From: Xenococcus sp. MO_188.B8
GTDB lineage: Bacteria > Cyanobacteriota > Cyanobacteriia > Cyanobacteriales > Xenococcaceae
Length of the DNA stretch: 64,000 nucleotides
Assembly: GCA_030065615.1 (NCBI GenBank)
Contig: JASJDR010000001.1
Coordinates: forward strand, 62,001-126,000
Direction: 5' to 3'
Position numbers and translations under genes: made by a program
Notes under the pieces: generated by a model
Told to the model about the DNA's origin: nothing
The model's database searches: none
The model's input: the letters and a program-made list of their open reading frames with translations, nothing else
Part shown: positions 43,844 through 54,700 of the stretch, piece after piece
Layout: each line of letters begins with the position of its first letter
Numbering within the stretch: the first letter of the stretch is position 1

Positions 43844-45649
43844 ATGACTAACGATCTTACATCGGGCTCCACTACTCAAGATTTCATATCTGGCCCCACT
43901 ACTCACGATTTTACATTTGGCCCCTTTGGTAATTCTTTAGGACTTGGCCCCATTGTGTTTGCCGCTTCCCCAGGCAGTGAATATGTCACTTCAATTCAGG
44001 AAAGTGCAATTTATTGGGGACGTGATGGCAGTGATACTTTTTTACTTGCTACTGACCCGGATAATCCCCTGCAAATCGATCTTGTGATTGGCGACTTAGC
44101 TGAATCAGAATTATTTCCAGAAGTGGGAGCCTCTTCTAGGGATTGGCAAAATCGATTTATTCTTGGTGACTGGAATCGTCCCTACTATGTTAACGATTCC
44201 CCATTCCCCTTAGGCTTGAACCAGTTTGCTGTAATTGCTGATTTCAATCCTGAGCTAGATCAAATTCAGTTACACGGTAATTTGGAAGATTATCAACTAG
44301 TAACAACACCACTAGGTACAGCAATGTTCTGGCAGCAATCCCCCACACCCGATCTTGTCGCTTTTGTTTATTCAGCTTCTGATTTAAGTCTAGAAAGTAA
44401 TTACTTTCAGTTTGAGGGCGATACTCCTCCAGAAGGTCCAGTAGAAAAGACCATTGAGCAATTGGGCACTGATGGAATTGACAGTATCATTAGTTCGACT
44501 ACAGATCCTTGTGGAAACGTTTATGTAGCTGGTGGAACCAAAGATAATATTTGGGTAGCTAAATACGATAATCATGGCAACCAACTATGGATTCAAGATT
44601 TTGGCACTGCTGATTTCGAGACTGCCACTGATATCGTAAGCGATCAAGAAGGAAATTTTTATTTAGTGGGAGTGACCAATGGTGATTTAGCAGCAGCAAA
44701 TGCTGGTTCTTTTGATGTTTGGCTAGCTAAATATGATAGTCACGGGAATCAACTGTGGATTGAACAATTTGGCAATGAGCTTGTCGATCTCTCTTATAGT
44801 ATTAATATTGATAGTAATAACAATATTTATTTATCAGGACACTCTGGCAGAGTAGCTTCAGAGGACGACGAAGAATCCCTATTAGGACAGACTCTCAATC
44901 CATGGATAACTAAATACGATAACGATGGCAATCGGCTATGGTTCCAAGAGTTTGAGGATACTGGCTTGAGCGAAGCTTACGATGTTGTGGTTGATAGTAA
45001 CGATAATGTTTATGCTACAGGATGGACTTTAGGGGATTTAGGAGGGGAAAATGAAGGACTTTATGATATTTGGCTAGCTCAGCTCGATAGTGATGGTAAT
45101 CCAGTTTGGAAAGAGCAGTTTGGAAGTGAAGATTACGAATTTCCCTGGGGTATTGATATTGATAGCCAGGGTAACACTTATACAACAGGATGGACTTTAG
45201 GAGATTTAGGAGGAGACAATGCTGGTTTTTACGATGCTTGGGTGGCTAAATATGACAGTCATGGCAACCAACTGTGGCTAAAGCAATTTGGAACTAGCGG
45301 CATTGAAGGTCCTGGAACCTTCTTCGGAGATATAAAAGTAGACTCTAATGATGATATTTACATAACTGGATATACCGATAATAACTTAGGGGGTGACAAT
45401 GTTGGTTTTTACGATGCTTGGGTAGCTAAATATGACAGTCATGGTAATCAACTGTGGACCCAACAATTTGGTACCCCGGAGTATGATTATGCTGGTGGTA
45501 TTAGTACTGACAATAGTGGCAACCTCTTTGTAACAGGAATCACTGAAGGCTCTTTGGGTGATATTAATGTTGGAGCTGTCGATGGCTGGATTGCTAAGCT
45601 CGATGCTGCATCAGGAATGCTAAAAGACTTTAACGACCATTTTGTTTAA
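43844..45649 (+). CDS. SBBP-repeat beta-propeller surface or secreted protein (2)
   Basis: This 601-residue paralogue of the preceding gene has the same plan: a ~40-residue Thr/Ser/Pro-rich start with two TTQDF/TTHDF units, then IYWGRDGSDTFLL, RDWQNRFILGDWNRPYYV and IADFNPELDQIQLHGNLEDYQL (about 60-195). SBBP repeats (about 205-590) follow, with WVAKYDSHGNQLWLKQFGT and NTYTTGWTLGDLGGDN. It ends LKDFNDHFV, like the DFSGML end of its neighbour but longer. It has no signal peptide. The two proteins are a tandem duplication that has diverged, with indels in the propeller. The function of SBBP proteins is unknown; a surface or matrix role is likely. Confidence 0.85.
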   Translation: MTNDLTSGSTTQDFISGPTTHDFTFGPFGNSLGLGPIVFAASPGSEYVTSIQESAIYWGRDGSDTFLLATDPDNPLQIDLVIGDLAESELFPEVGASSRDWQNRFILGDWNRPYYVNDSPFPLGLNQFAVIADFNPELDQIQLHGNLEDYQLVTTPLGTAMFWQQSPTPDLVAFVYSASDLSLESNYFQFEGDTPPEGPVEKTIEQLGTDGIDSIISSTTDPCGNVYVAGGTKDNIWVAKYDNHGNQLWIQDFGTADFETATDIVSDQEGNFYLVGVTNGDLAAANAGSFDVWLAKYDSHGNQLWIEQFGNELVDLSYSINIDSNNNIYLSGHSGRVASEDDEESLLGQTLNPWITKYDNDGNRLWFQEFEDTGLSEAYDVVVDSNDNVYATGWTLGDLGGENEGLYDIWLAQLDSDGNPVWKEQFGSEDYEFPWGIDIDSQGNTYTTGWTLGDLGGDNAGFYDAWVAKYDSHGNQLWLKQFGTSGIEGPGTFFGDIKVDSNDDIYITGYTDNNLGGDNVGFYDAWVAKYDSHGNQLWTQQFGTPEYDYAGGISTDNSGNLFVTGITEGSLGDINVGAVDGWIAKLDAASGMLKDFNDHFV

Positions 45650-45657
45650 TTTATCAG

Positions 45658-45792
45658 GCGTTGCTGAATCAGGCTACGAACGGTAAATTTATCACCTTCT
45701 ATATGTATTATCAAAAAGCTAATAGCCAAGAGTAAGCCTATTAAAGGCTATATCGGTATTACTATTTAATTTTTGTTTTGAATCAGCAACGC
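45658..45792. mobile_element. 135-bp MITE-like element with 14-bp terminal inverted repeats
   Basis: Left end GCGTTGCTGAATCA (45658-45671) pairs with right end TGAATCAGCAACGC (45779-45792), 13 of 14 positions. The interior has no ORF. It begins eight bases after the second SBBP gene. The terminal sequence looks like transposon ends, but no transposase of that type is in the window. Confidence 0.6.
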
Positions 45793-46139
45793 TATTTATT
45801 GTTATCTTATTTTCCGTAATTCTGGTAGAAGTAATAATTTATATATCAAAAGTTTGTAATTAATTTTGTGTAACTACATAAATCAGCTAAGGAATTTATA
45901 CAACAATTACTTAAAAATTCAAGCTTTTGAATTACATATATTATTCCCAGAAAAAATATATGACTATTTAGAAATTAATCTGGGATCATTCCTAATTACA
46001 GTATATTATATTTCAGCTCTATTTTATGTCATAAGAAAAACAATAGTAATAGCTATACCTTAAAAAATTAGATTTAAATTTAAAAAGGCTATTTTTTTAG
46101 CAACAGTTGCCACGAATTAAATCAATTAAGATTAAAATT

Positions 46140-46535
46140 ATGTTAAAAACCAATTTACACTCGATGGCAAATTATTTAGGAATTTTATCATCATTAGGAT
46201 TTGCCTTGGCATTTTTTTCCTTTATCGCCAACATCTCAAATTATAAATTTAATAATAGAGTGATATTTACAGTAGCTCATTGGGGCTTAATAATTTCTAT
46301 TTTCTCTGGCTTGGTTCATGGATTATTGATGGCAGAAAGAGAAAATATTAATTTTTATGATTTTAAGACATATTGGATTTATGCTGAAGGTTTATTAACT
46401 TTTAATTTACTGATTTTTTTTTCGTTTAGTTTTACCGAGTTCAAATTAAGCACTAAAAAAATAATTTATTTCACTTATGCTTTATTATTTCTTATCAGCT
46501 GTCATCTTTGGGTGTCGGTAATACATCTTTCTTAA
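46140..46535 (+). CDS. Small four-helix membrane protein, unknown function
   Basis: This is a 131-residue hydrophobic protein starting at an ATG (46140); an upstream in-frame TTG at 46107 would add eleven residues, and an ATG at 46164 is also possible. Four predicted membrane helices are visible: YLGILSSLGFALAFFSFIA, VAHWGLIISIFSGLVHGLLM, GLLTFNLLIFFSFSFTEF and FTYALLFLISCHLWVSVIHL. I recognise no family motif. It lies between a MITE-like element and the MITE/IS1 remnants, in very AT-rich sequence. It may be a recent arrival or a degenerating gene. The sequence between 45793 and 46139 holds no ORF that I support. Confidence 0.5.
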   Translation: MLKTNLHSMANYLGILSSLGFALAFFSFIANISNYKFNNRVIFTVAHWGLIISIFSGLVHGLLMAERENINFYDFKTYWIYAEGLLTFNLLIFFSFSFTEFKLSTKKIIYFTYALLFLISCHLWVSVIHLS

Positions 46536-46577
46536 TCATATTCTTAACTGCTAACGACTCTGTAATTACAACGATTA

Positions 46578-46626
46578 ATACCAATTTAAAATAAGAATAC
46601 AACATTAACATTATTTAATTTAGTAT
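46578..46626. mobile_element. 49-bp internally deleted MITE remnant, copy C
   Basis: ATACCAATTTAAAATAAGAATACAAC at the left and TTATTTAATTTAGTAT at the right match the outer parts of the 101-bp elements at 15520 and 25862. The central GTAGGGGC palindrome is gone. It ends 15 bases before the IS1-like remnant. Confidence 0.6.
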
Positions 46627-46641
46627 AAAAAACTGCTGCCA

Positions 46642-46830
46642 ATGCCAACTTGTCCGAATTGTTCTTCTGGGAAAACTGTCAAAAATGGTCATATTCACAA
46701 TGGAAAACAAAGGTTTCAATGCCATGAGTGCGATTGTCTGTCTTGGTGCGCGCCGGGAGGGAACTTTTTTTTGCCGAATGTTGATTTTTTCGACCGACAA
46801 ATTCAAATAGCCATGCTTCAATTACCTTAG
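46642..46830 (+). pseudogene. IS1-family transposase (InsA-like) N-terminal remnant
   Basis: MPTCPNCSSGKTVKNGHIHN followed by GKQRFQCHEC is the zinc-finger start of IS1 InsA-type proteins (CPNC...CHEC). After residue ~30 the sequence no longer resembles IS1. The frame stops after 62 residues, and no InsB part follows. It is a truncated relic just upstream of the PKS gene (gap 145 bases) and marks past insertion at this border. Confidence 0.7.
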
Positions 46831-46975
46831 ACGGTAAAAAAAGGAAAAATCCTCGAGCTTTTTTTCAACATCAGTTTGGAGTTATCTGGCTGACTAATTA
46901 TTCTTATTAATGGGGTTAGGAGCTAACACTTCAGCGGAAATATCTTTACAGTTTGAGTGAGAGATAACAAATTAG

Positions 46976-49900
46976 ATGGAACCCATAGCTATAATTGGAA
47001 CTGGTTGTCGTTTTCCCGGTGCTTTTGATATTGAGTCTTTCTGGCAGCTTTTGTGCCAAGGGATAGATGCGATCGCTGAAGTTCCTCCAGAACGATGGAA
47101 TATTAATACCTTTTACGATCCAGAGCCAGCGAAACCAGGAAAAATCAACAGTCGCTGGGGAGGCTTCTTAGAGCAGGTAGACCGTTTCGATCCTCAGTTT
47201 TTCGGGATTTCACCCCGCGAAGCCGAATATATAGACCCCCAACAAAGACTAATGTTAGAAGTGACTTGGGAAGCTTTGGAAAATGCTGGTTTAGTACCTG
47301 AAAAGCTATCTGGAAGTCAAACTGGAGTATTTGTCGGTATTAATGGTAGCGACTATGATCGTCTAGGGTGTAGAAATTTTGATAACTTATGTGCTTACAA
47401 CGGTACTGGTTCTGCCCCTGGTATTGCTGCTAACCGTATTTCTTACTCTCTGAATTTACGAGGACCCAGTGTCGGGCTTGATACTGCCTGTTCTTCATCC
47501 TTGGTCGCCGTTCACTTAGCCTGCCAAAGTTTGCGCAGTATCGAATCCGATTTGTGCCTGGTGGGAGGAGTCAATTTGATGCTGTGGCCCGGTCCCTCCA
47601 TTATTTTCTCTCAGGCTCAGATGACGGCAGCCGACGGTCGCTGTAAAACTTTTGACGCTTCAGCTGACGGTTATGTTCGGGGAGAGGGCTGCGGCGTAGT
47701 CGTGCTCAAACGCCTCAAGGATGCCCTAGACGATGGCGATAACATTCAAGCCATCATCAGAGGCTCGGCAGTCAACCAAGATGGTGCCAGCAACGGATTG
47801 ACCGCTCCCAATGGTCCTTCTCAACAGATGGTAATTCGTCAAGCTCTCAAAAATGCTGGGGTGACACCAGCTCAGATTAGTTATGTTGAGGCCCACGGTA
47901 CAGGCACTTCTTTAGGAGACCCGATCGAGGTCAAATCTCTCAAAGCCGTGTTAATGGAAGATCGCGACCCAGACAGCTCTTGTTGGATTGGCTCGGTCAA
48001 AACTAACATCGGTCATTTAGAAGCCGCCGCTGGGATCGCTGGTCTAATCAAGGTAATTTTACAATTACAACAGGGGGAAATTTTCCCTCACCTGCATTTG
48101 AAGCAGCTCAATCCCTATATTCGTCTGCAAGAAACGCCCCTTTCCATTCCTACTCAGCGCCAATCTTGGTCGGTTAGAGGCAGTCGTTTTGCTGGAGTCA
48201 GTTCCTTTGGCTTCGGGGGCACCAATTGCCATGTCATCCTCGAAGAAGCTCCGAGCCCAACACCGGTAGTTAGTGAAGTTAGTGACGTTGAGCGTCCTTG
48301 GCACCTACTCACTCTCTCTGCAAAAACTGAAAAGGCTCTCCAAGAATTAGTCACCTCCTATCAACAGTATCTGGAAAATCATCCAGAATTAGCGATCGCA
48401 GACATCTGTTTCACTTCCCATACAGGGCGATCGCATTTTAACCACCGTCTGGCTGTTATCACCTCTGACCAAGAAGAATTAGCCGCTCAATTAGCTAAAA
48501 TCAGCGAGGGAGAAGAATTTAACGGTGTATTTTCTGGACAACTCCCTAGTAATAATAAAGCACCTAAAATTGCTTTCTTGTTTACCGGACAAGGTTCTCA
48601 GTACATCAACATGGGAAGACAACTCTACTGTACCCAACCTGTATTCCGTCGAACCTTAGACCAATGCGAGCAAATTCTCCAATCTTATTTAGAAAAATCT
48701 ATTTTAGATGTTATTTATCCAGAAAATACTAAAGAATTAAATAATTTTGTCATTGACCAAACTGCCTATACCCAACCAGCTCTCTTTGCTATTGAATATG
48801 CCCTGACCCAACTATGGCAATCTTGGGGGATTCAACCTGATGTGGTGATGGGTCATAGTGTCGGAGAATATGTCGCCGCAACCATATCAGGAGTATTTAG
48901 TTTAGAAGATGGCTTGAAACTAATAGCACATCGTAGCAGGTTAATGCAGCAGTTGCCTGATGGAGGTGAAATGGTAGCTGTTATGGCATCAGAAGAGAAG
49001 GTAAATCAACTGATTGCCCCTTACAGAGATAAAGTAGTAATAGCTGCCATTAACGGACCCCAAAGTGTTGTCATTTCCGGTGCCTCAGAAGCGGTGGGGA
49101 TAGTTAAAGAAATCTTCGAAGAAGCAGGAATCAAGATCAAAAAACTACAAGTATCCCATGCTTTCCATTCTCCTTTAATGGAACCAATATTGGCAGATTT
49201 TGAAGTAGTAGCTAATCAAATAACCTACCATCAACCTCAGATTCCCCTGATTTCCAATATTACGGGTACCAAAGCCGACGAGACTATTGCTATAGCAAGC
49301 TACTGGGTTAATCATGTGCGTCAACCGGTGAAGTTTGCCCAGAGTATGGAGACCTTGCACCAAGCAGGGTATGAAATCTTTCTCGAAATTGGACCCAAAC
49401 CCATTTTGTTAGGGATGGGAAGGCGTTGTTTGCCAGGGGATGTAGGAATTTGGTTGCCTTCTTTACGTCCGGGTCAAGCAGACTGGCAGCAAATGTTACA
49501 GAGTTTGACAGAATTATATGTGCAGGGAGTTAAAGTAGATTGGTCAGGTTTTGAGCAAGATTATGCCCGCAGTAAAGTAGTATTGCCCACTTATCCGTTT
49601 CAGCGACAGCGCTATTGGGTGGAGGTCTCGGAAAATGGGCACCAAAAAGCAGGTACTTTATCCTTACAGAAGGCTCAGACCCCAATTTTTAACCTTCTCA
49701 ATCAGGGGAATAGTGAACAGCTTGCCCAACATTTAGAAACGGCGGAAAAACTCTCAGAAGAGGAGGTGAAATTACTGCCTAAGTTGCTGGAATTATTAGT
49801 TGAGCAACACCAACAGCAGCTAACTAAATCATTCATCGAAGATTGGCTTTACGAGGTAGAGTGGCAACCCAAGCCTCGAATCCTGAAGACTGCCCTAGAG

Positions 49901-51736
49901 AGAACCCAAGCTTCCGAACCGAGCAGTTGGCTGATTTTGGCCGATCCTGGTGGGGTAGGACAAACCCTGGCCGAACTTTTACGGGAGCAGGGTCATAGCT
50001 GTCTTCTGGTCTATGCTGGGGATACCTATCAGGCCAAAGAAAACGGAGCTTGGAGCCTCAACCCGTCAATCCCAGATGATTTTAAGCGTCTGTTCCAAGA
50101 GGATTGGGCAACAAGTCAGCCACCGTTAAGGGGAGTTATCCACCTGTGGAGTTTAGAAGCAGCCTCGCCAGATGCGCTAACCGTCTCCTCTTTAGAACAA
50201 GCGCAGGCTCTTGGTTGTGGGAGTGCGCTGCATCTAGTGCAATCCTTGGTCAAGCACCACAAGTTAGCCTCACCCCGATTGTGGTTAGTGACCAGGGGGG
50301 CAGTACCAGTCGGGCAGTCGCTGGCGGCAGTCGCTCAAGCTCCTCTTTGGGGACTGGGTAAAGTGATTGCCTTAGAACATCCGGAATTTTGGGGGGGTAT
50401 GCTGGATTTAGCGCCGGAGACCACTGGGGATGAAGCAGCAATGCTGCTAACAGAGATTGAGGATTCCCAAGGGGAAGACCATCTTGCTTTTCGGGAGGGA
50501 CAACGCTATGTAGCTCGCTTGATGCGGAGTCAACCATCAGAAAATCAAGAATTACAGTTATGCTCGGACAGCACTTACCTGATTACTGGTGGATTGGGTG
50601 CTTTAGGACATAAGGTAGCTCGGTGGATGGTGGAGCAGGGCGTACGGCATTTGGTGTTAACAGGGCGTCGTGGTGCTTCTTCTCAGGCACGGGAAGCCAT
50701 TACCTCCATGGAACGGGCAGGAGCTAAGGTTCTAGTTGCTCAGGCTAATGTGACTAACCAGGAGGAGCTGTTCAGGATGCTGGAAAAGGTTCAAGCATCA
50801 ATGCCTCCCTTGCGGGGAATTGTTCATGCGGCTGGTATCCTTGACGATGGCATTCTGTTACAGCAAAATTGGGCTCGCTTCCAGCAAGTCATGGCTTCAA
50901 AGGTTCAAGGAACCTGGAATTTGCACATCTTAACTCAGCAGTTATCATTGGACTTCTTTGTAATGTTTTCTTCTGCTGCTGCCTTGTTAGGCTCACCAGG
51001 TCAGGGAAATTATTCTGCTGCCAATGCTTTTATGGATACTCTGGCGCATTATCGTCAGTCTCAAGGTCTGCCTGGGTTAAGCATCAATTGGGGTCCGTGG
51101 GACGATGCGGGAATGGCAGCCAGTTTAACAAGCAGTTACCAGAAACGTATGGCCACCGGGGGACTGAATGCGATTGCTCCAAACCAGGGATTACAAGTGC
51201 TGAAGCAGGTACTAGGGCAAACCACTGCTCAAGTTGGCGTGTTGCTAGTCGATTGGTCAGTGTTTGGGCAACAATTTCCCTCTGATATATCGCTGCCGTT
51301 GCTCTCTGAGTTAGTTCATGAGACAAGGCCTCAGGAGCAAGCAGAACAGGGATTGAACCAGCGGTATGAGCTGTTACAACGCTTGGAAGAAGCTCCGGAT
51401 AGCGATCGCCAAAACATTTTAGTCTCTCACCTTCAAAATGAAGTAGCTCAGGTACTTCAAATGACTGCTTCCCAAATTAATTGGCAACAGCCTCTTAACA
51501 CCATGGGACTTGATTCCTTAATGGCTGTGGAATTGCGGAATCGTGTTCAAACTGATTTGGCAGTGGATGTGCCCATAGTCAAATTTATAGAAGATATCAG
51601 TATCGTCGATTTGGCGACTGAAGTAAACGGGCAACTGACCCAAATTGATAGGAATCAAGGAGTTGAGCAAGATGAGGACCAGCAAACTCTCTTAACTGAG
51701 GTGAAGGATAGTAATTGGATTGAGGTGGTGCTATGA
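46976..51736 (+). CDS. Type I polyketide synthase, KS-AT-KR-ACP
   Basis: This 1586-residue module has, in order: a ketosynthase (about 1-425; Cys172 in DTACSSS, His307 in EAHGTGT, His347 in [10 protein letters not shown]); an acyltransferase (about 530-850; Ser628 in [10 protein letters not shown], and HAFH at 728-731, the malonyl-CoA type signature); a ketoreductase (about 1000-1400; TGGLGALG at 1204-1211, LDD at 1289-1291 as in B-type reductases, Tyr1346); and an ACP (Ser1514 in MGLDSL). No DH, ER or MT domain is seen, so it should add a beta-hydroxy unit. There is no loading domain, so the starter must come from elsewhere. The stop overlaps the NRPS start (ATGA-type, 4 bases), showing translational coupling. 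KS and AT seem complete and active. Confidence 0.95.
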   Translation: MEPIAIIGTGCRFPGAFDIESFWQLLCQGIDAIAEVPPERWNINTFYDPEPAKPGKINSRWGGFLEQVDRFDPQFFGISPREAEYIDPQQRLMLEVTWEALENAGLVPEKLSGSQTGVFVGINGSDYDRLGCRNFDNLCAYNGTGSAPGIAANRISYSLNLRGPSVGLDTACSSSLVAVHLACQSLRSIESDLCLVGGVNLMLWPGPSIIFSQAQMTAADGRCKTFDASADGYVRGEGCGVVVLKRLKDALDDGDNIQAIIRGSAVNQDGASNGLTAPNGPSQQMVIRQALKNAGVTPAQISYVEAHGTGTSLGDPIEVKSLKAVLMEDRDPDSSCWIGSVKTNIGHLEAAAGIAGLIKVILQLQQGEIFPHLHLKQLNPYIRLQETPLSIPTQRQSWSVRGSRFAGVSSFGFGGTNCHVILEEAPSPTPVVSEVSDVERPWHLLTLSAKTEKALQELVTSYQQYLENHPELAIADICFTSHTGRSHFNHRLAVITSDQEELAAQLAKISEGEEFNGVFSGQLPSNNKAPKIAFLFTGQGSQYINMGRQLYCTQPVFRRTLDQCEQILQSYLEKSILDVIYPENTKELNNFVIDQTAYTQPALFAIEYALTQLWQSWGIQPDVVMGHSVGEYVAATISGVFSLEDGLKLIAHRSRLMQQLPDGGEMVAVMASEEKVNQLIAPYRDKVVIAAINGPQSVVISGASEAVGIVKEIFEEAGIKIKKLQVSHAFHSPLMEPILADFEVVANQITYHQPQIPLISNITGTKADETIAIASYWVNHVRQPVKFAQSMETLHQAGYEIFLEIGPKPILLGMGRRCLPGDVGIWLPSLRPGQADWQQMLQSLTELYVQGVKVDWSGFEQDYARSKVVLPTYPFQRQRYWVEVSENGHQKAGTLSLQKAQTPIFNLLNQGNSEQLAQHLETAEKLSEEEVKLLPKLLELLVEQHQQQLTKSFIEDWLYEVEWQPKPRILKTALERTQASEPSSWLILADPGGVGQTLAELLREQGHSCLLVYAGDTYQAKENGAWSLNPSIPDDFKRLFQEDWATSQPPLRGVIHLWSLEAASPDALTVSSLEQAQALGCGSALHLVQSLVKHHKLASPRLWLVTRGAVPVGQSLAAVAQAPLWGLGKVIALEHPEFWGGMLDLAPETTGDEAAMLLTEIEDSQGEDHLAFREGQRYVARLMRSQPSENQELQLCSDSTYLITGGLGALGHKVARWMVEQGVRHLVLTGRRGASSQAREAITSMERAGAKVLVAQANVTNQEELFRMLEKVQASMPPLRGIVHAAGILDDGILLQQNWARFQQVMASKVQGTWNLHILTQQLSLDFFVMFSSAAALLGSPGQGNYSAANAFMDTLAHYRQSQGLPGLSINWGPWDDAGMAASLTSSYQKRMATGGLNAIAPNQGLQVLKQVLGQTTAQVGVLLVDWSVFGQQFPSDISLPLLSELVHETRPQEQAEQGLNQRYELLQRLEEAPDSDRQNILVSHLQNEVAQVLQMTASQINWQQPLNTMGLDSLMAVELRNRVQTDLAVDVPIVKFIEDISIVDLATEVNGQLTQIDRNQGVEQDEDQQTLLTEVKDSNWIEVVL

Positions 51737-54700
51737 ATTTAGTTGAGTTTTTACAAGACCTTTCGCTAAAAGGCGTAAAGTTGTGGATTGAGGATGGACG
51801 ATTACGCAGTGGTGGTTCCCAGGAAGTATTAACCTGTGATGTGATCTTTCAACTCAAACAACACAAAACCGAAATCTTACAGTTACTGCGCGATCGCGCA
51901 GATATTTTGAACGTATATCCTCTCTCCTACGGTCAAAAGGCACTTTGGTTTTTGTGGCAATTAGCACCCCTAAGTCATGCTTATAACGTATCATTCCCCG
52001 CTCGTATTTATTCTGTAGTAGATATTACAGCAATGGAAAAGGCATTCGGAGCACTAAGGTCACGCCATCCTATCTTGCGTACTACTTTTCCAAAACAAAG
52101 ATCTGAACCAATCCAACAGGTGCATCAAAATCAGGAATTAGATTTCTTGGAAATTGATGCTCGCTCTTGGAGTGAAGATGAACTAAAAGCGAAAGTGATT
52201 GAGAGCCATCAACTTCCTTTTGACCTCGAACAAGGACCTGTTATGCGAGTTAGGTGGTTTACTCGTTCTAACAAAGAGCATGTCCTTTTGCTTACCATAC
52301 ACCACATTGCTTGCGATGGCTGGTCGATAGATCTGCTCATACAAGAGTTGCCACAACTCTACCAGGCACAACATACAGGTTTTGAAGCATCCCTCCCCCC
52401 TATGACGCATTCCTACCAAGATTACGTTTGTTGGCAGAGGGATATTTTGCAGGGGACTGAAGGGGAAAGAAACTGGAGCTACTGGCAGCAACAACTGGCA
52501 GGGGAGTTACCTGTACTGAATTTGCCGACAGATAGACCGCGATCGCCCATACAGACCTATAACGGTGCTTCTCATAAATTTAAATTATCTGACAAGCTAT
52601 CCTCGCAACTTAAGCAACTAGCTCAAAGAGAGGGAGTAACGCTTTACATGGTTCTCTTAGCTGCTTTTGAGGTGCTTCTGTATCGTTATACAGGTCAGGA
52701 AGATATTCTAGTCGGTTCTCCCACCTTAGGTAGGAGTCAACTTGAGTTTGCTCCGCTTATAGGCTACTTTGTTGACCCAGTTGTTATGCGGGCAAATTTA
52801 TCAGGCAATCCCAGTTTTAAGGAATTTTTGAGCCAAGTTCGTCAAACTGTCCTGGAAGCTCTCAAGCATCAAGATTATCCATTTGCTTTACTGGTAGAAA
52901 AGTTACAGCCACATCGTGACCCCAGTCGCTCGCCAATTTTTCAGGCTTCTTTTGCTCTACAAAAGTTACAAAAATCTCAAGATATACAGAAATTGTTGGT
53001 AAATGAAATAGAAAAGGATGTTGACTGGGGCGGAGTGAAGATAAATCCTTATGAAATCCCTCAACAGGAAGGTCTGTTTGATTTGACTCTAGAAATGATG
53101 GAGGGTAGTTCATCTGTTTTTGGGACTTTTAAGTACAATACTGACTTATTTGAGGGTTCAACCATTGAGCGGATGGCAGCTCATTTCCAGAACTTGTTGT
53201 CAGCGATAGTAAAAAATCCCCAACTTTCTGTGGCTGAATTACCCTTGCTCAGTAAAGCAGAACGTCATCAATTGTTGACCGATTGGAATCAAACCGAGAG
53301 TGAATATCCTAGTGATAAATGTATTCATCAGTTATTTGAAGAACAGGTAGAGAAAACCCCAGATGCTGTAGCGGTGGTATTTGAGAAGGAGCAATTAACT
53401 TACCAGCAATTAAATCAAAGAGCCAACCAACTAGCACATCACCTGCAAAGCTTGGGAGTCGGATCAGAGGTACTGGTGGGGATTTGCTTGGAACGTTCTG
53501 TTGAGATGGTAGTGGGACTGTTAGGGATACTTAAGGCTGGTGGTGCTTATGTACCCCTTGACCCCCATTATCCTCAAGAACGGCTGAGTTATATGTTGGC
53601 AGATTCGGCTGTTGAGGTGTTGCTTACTCAGAGATCATTATTGGAATCTTTGCCACAAAACCAAGCACGGGTGGTTTGTTTGGATAGCGATTGGGGTACC
53701 ATAGAGCAACAGAGTCAGGAGAATCTCGATGTTGGGATAGGTTCGGATAATTTGGCTTATGTGATCTACACTTCTGGTTCTACAGGAGTTCCCAAAGGGG
53801 TTTTAGTTGAGCACCAAGGTTTATGCAATCTAGCTCAAGCACAAAGAAATTTATTTGATGTAGAACCAACTAGTCGTATTCTTCAATTTGCTTCCGTAAG
53901 TTTTGATGCTTCTGTCTCGGAAATATTTATGGCTCTGACTTCTGGAGGAATGCTAATTTTAGCAACGGCTTCTGAGTTAATGCCCGGAGATGATTTGAAG
54001 CAAATCCTACATCAGTCCTGTGTGACTCATATTACATTACCTCCCTCTGCCCTGGCAGTATTACCCACCGCTCAATTGCCTGCTTTGAGCCACATAATTG
54101 TAGCAGGAGAAGCTTGTCCGATGGAATTGGTTAATCAATGGTCTGTTGGTCGGCGTTTCTTTAATGCTTATGGTCCTACTGAGTCTACTGTTTGTGCGAC
54201 GGTAGCTCAAATGAGCAATGATAGTGAGAAAATTACTATAGGTCGCCCTATTGCCAACACGCAAATCTACATCTTAGATCAGCACTTCCAACCAGTACCC
54301 ATAGGTGTACCCGGAGAACTATACATTGGAGGTGATGGCTTAGCCAGAGGCTACCTCAACCGCCCAGAATTAACAGGCGAAAAATTTATCCCCAATCCCT
54401 TCTCTAATTATCAATCAAAACGCCTTTACAAAACAGGCGACCTCGCTCGCTACTTGAGTGACGGTAACATTGAATTCCTCGGTCGCATCGATAATCAAGT
54501 GAAGGTGCGAGGCTTCCGCATCGAACTGGGAGAAATCGAATCTCTCCTCAACATCCACCCCCAAATTCAACAAACTGTAGTTATTGCCAGAGAAGACGTT
54601 CCTGGTAACAAACGCCTAGTAGCCTATGTAGTCAGTGAGGATGAATCACTCAGGACCAATCAACTGCGTGAATTCCTCGAACAGAAACTACCAGAATACA

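Noticed and set aside
45866-46063. 65-residue ORF after the second SBBP gene
   Set aside because: It starts at a weak GTG, is very AT-rich with no motif or ribosome site, and sits in MITE-bordered sequence.
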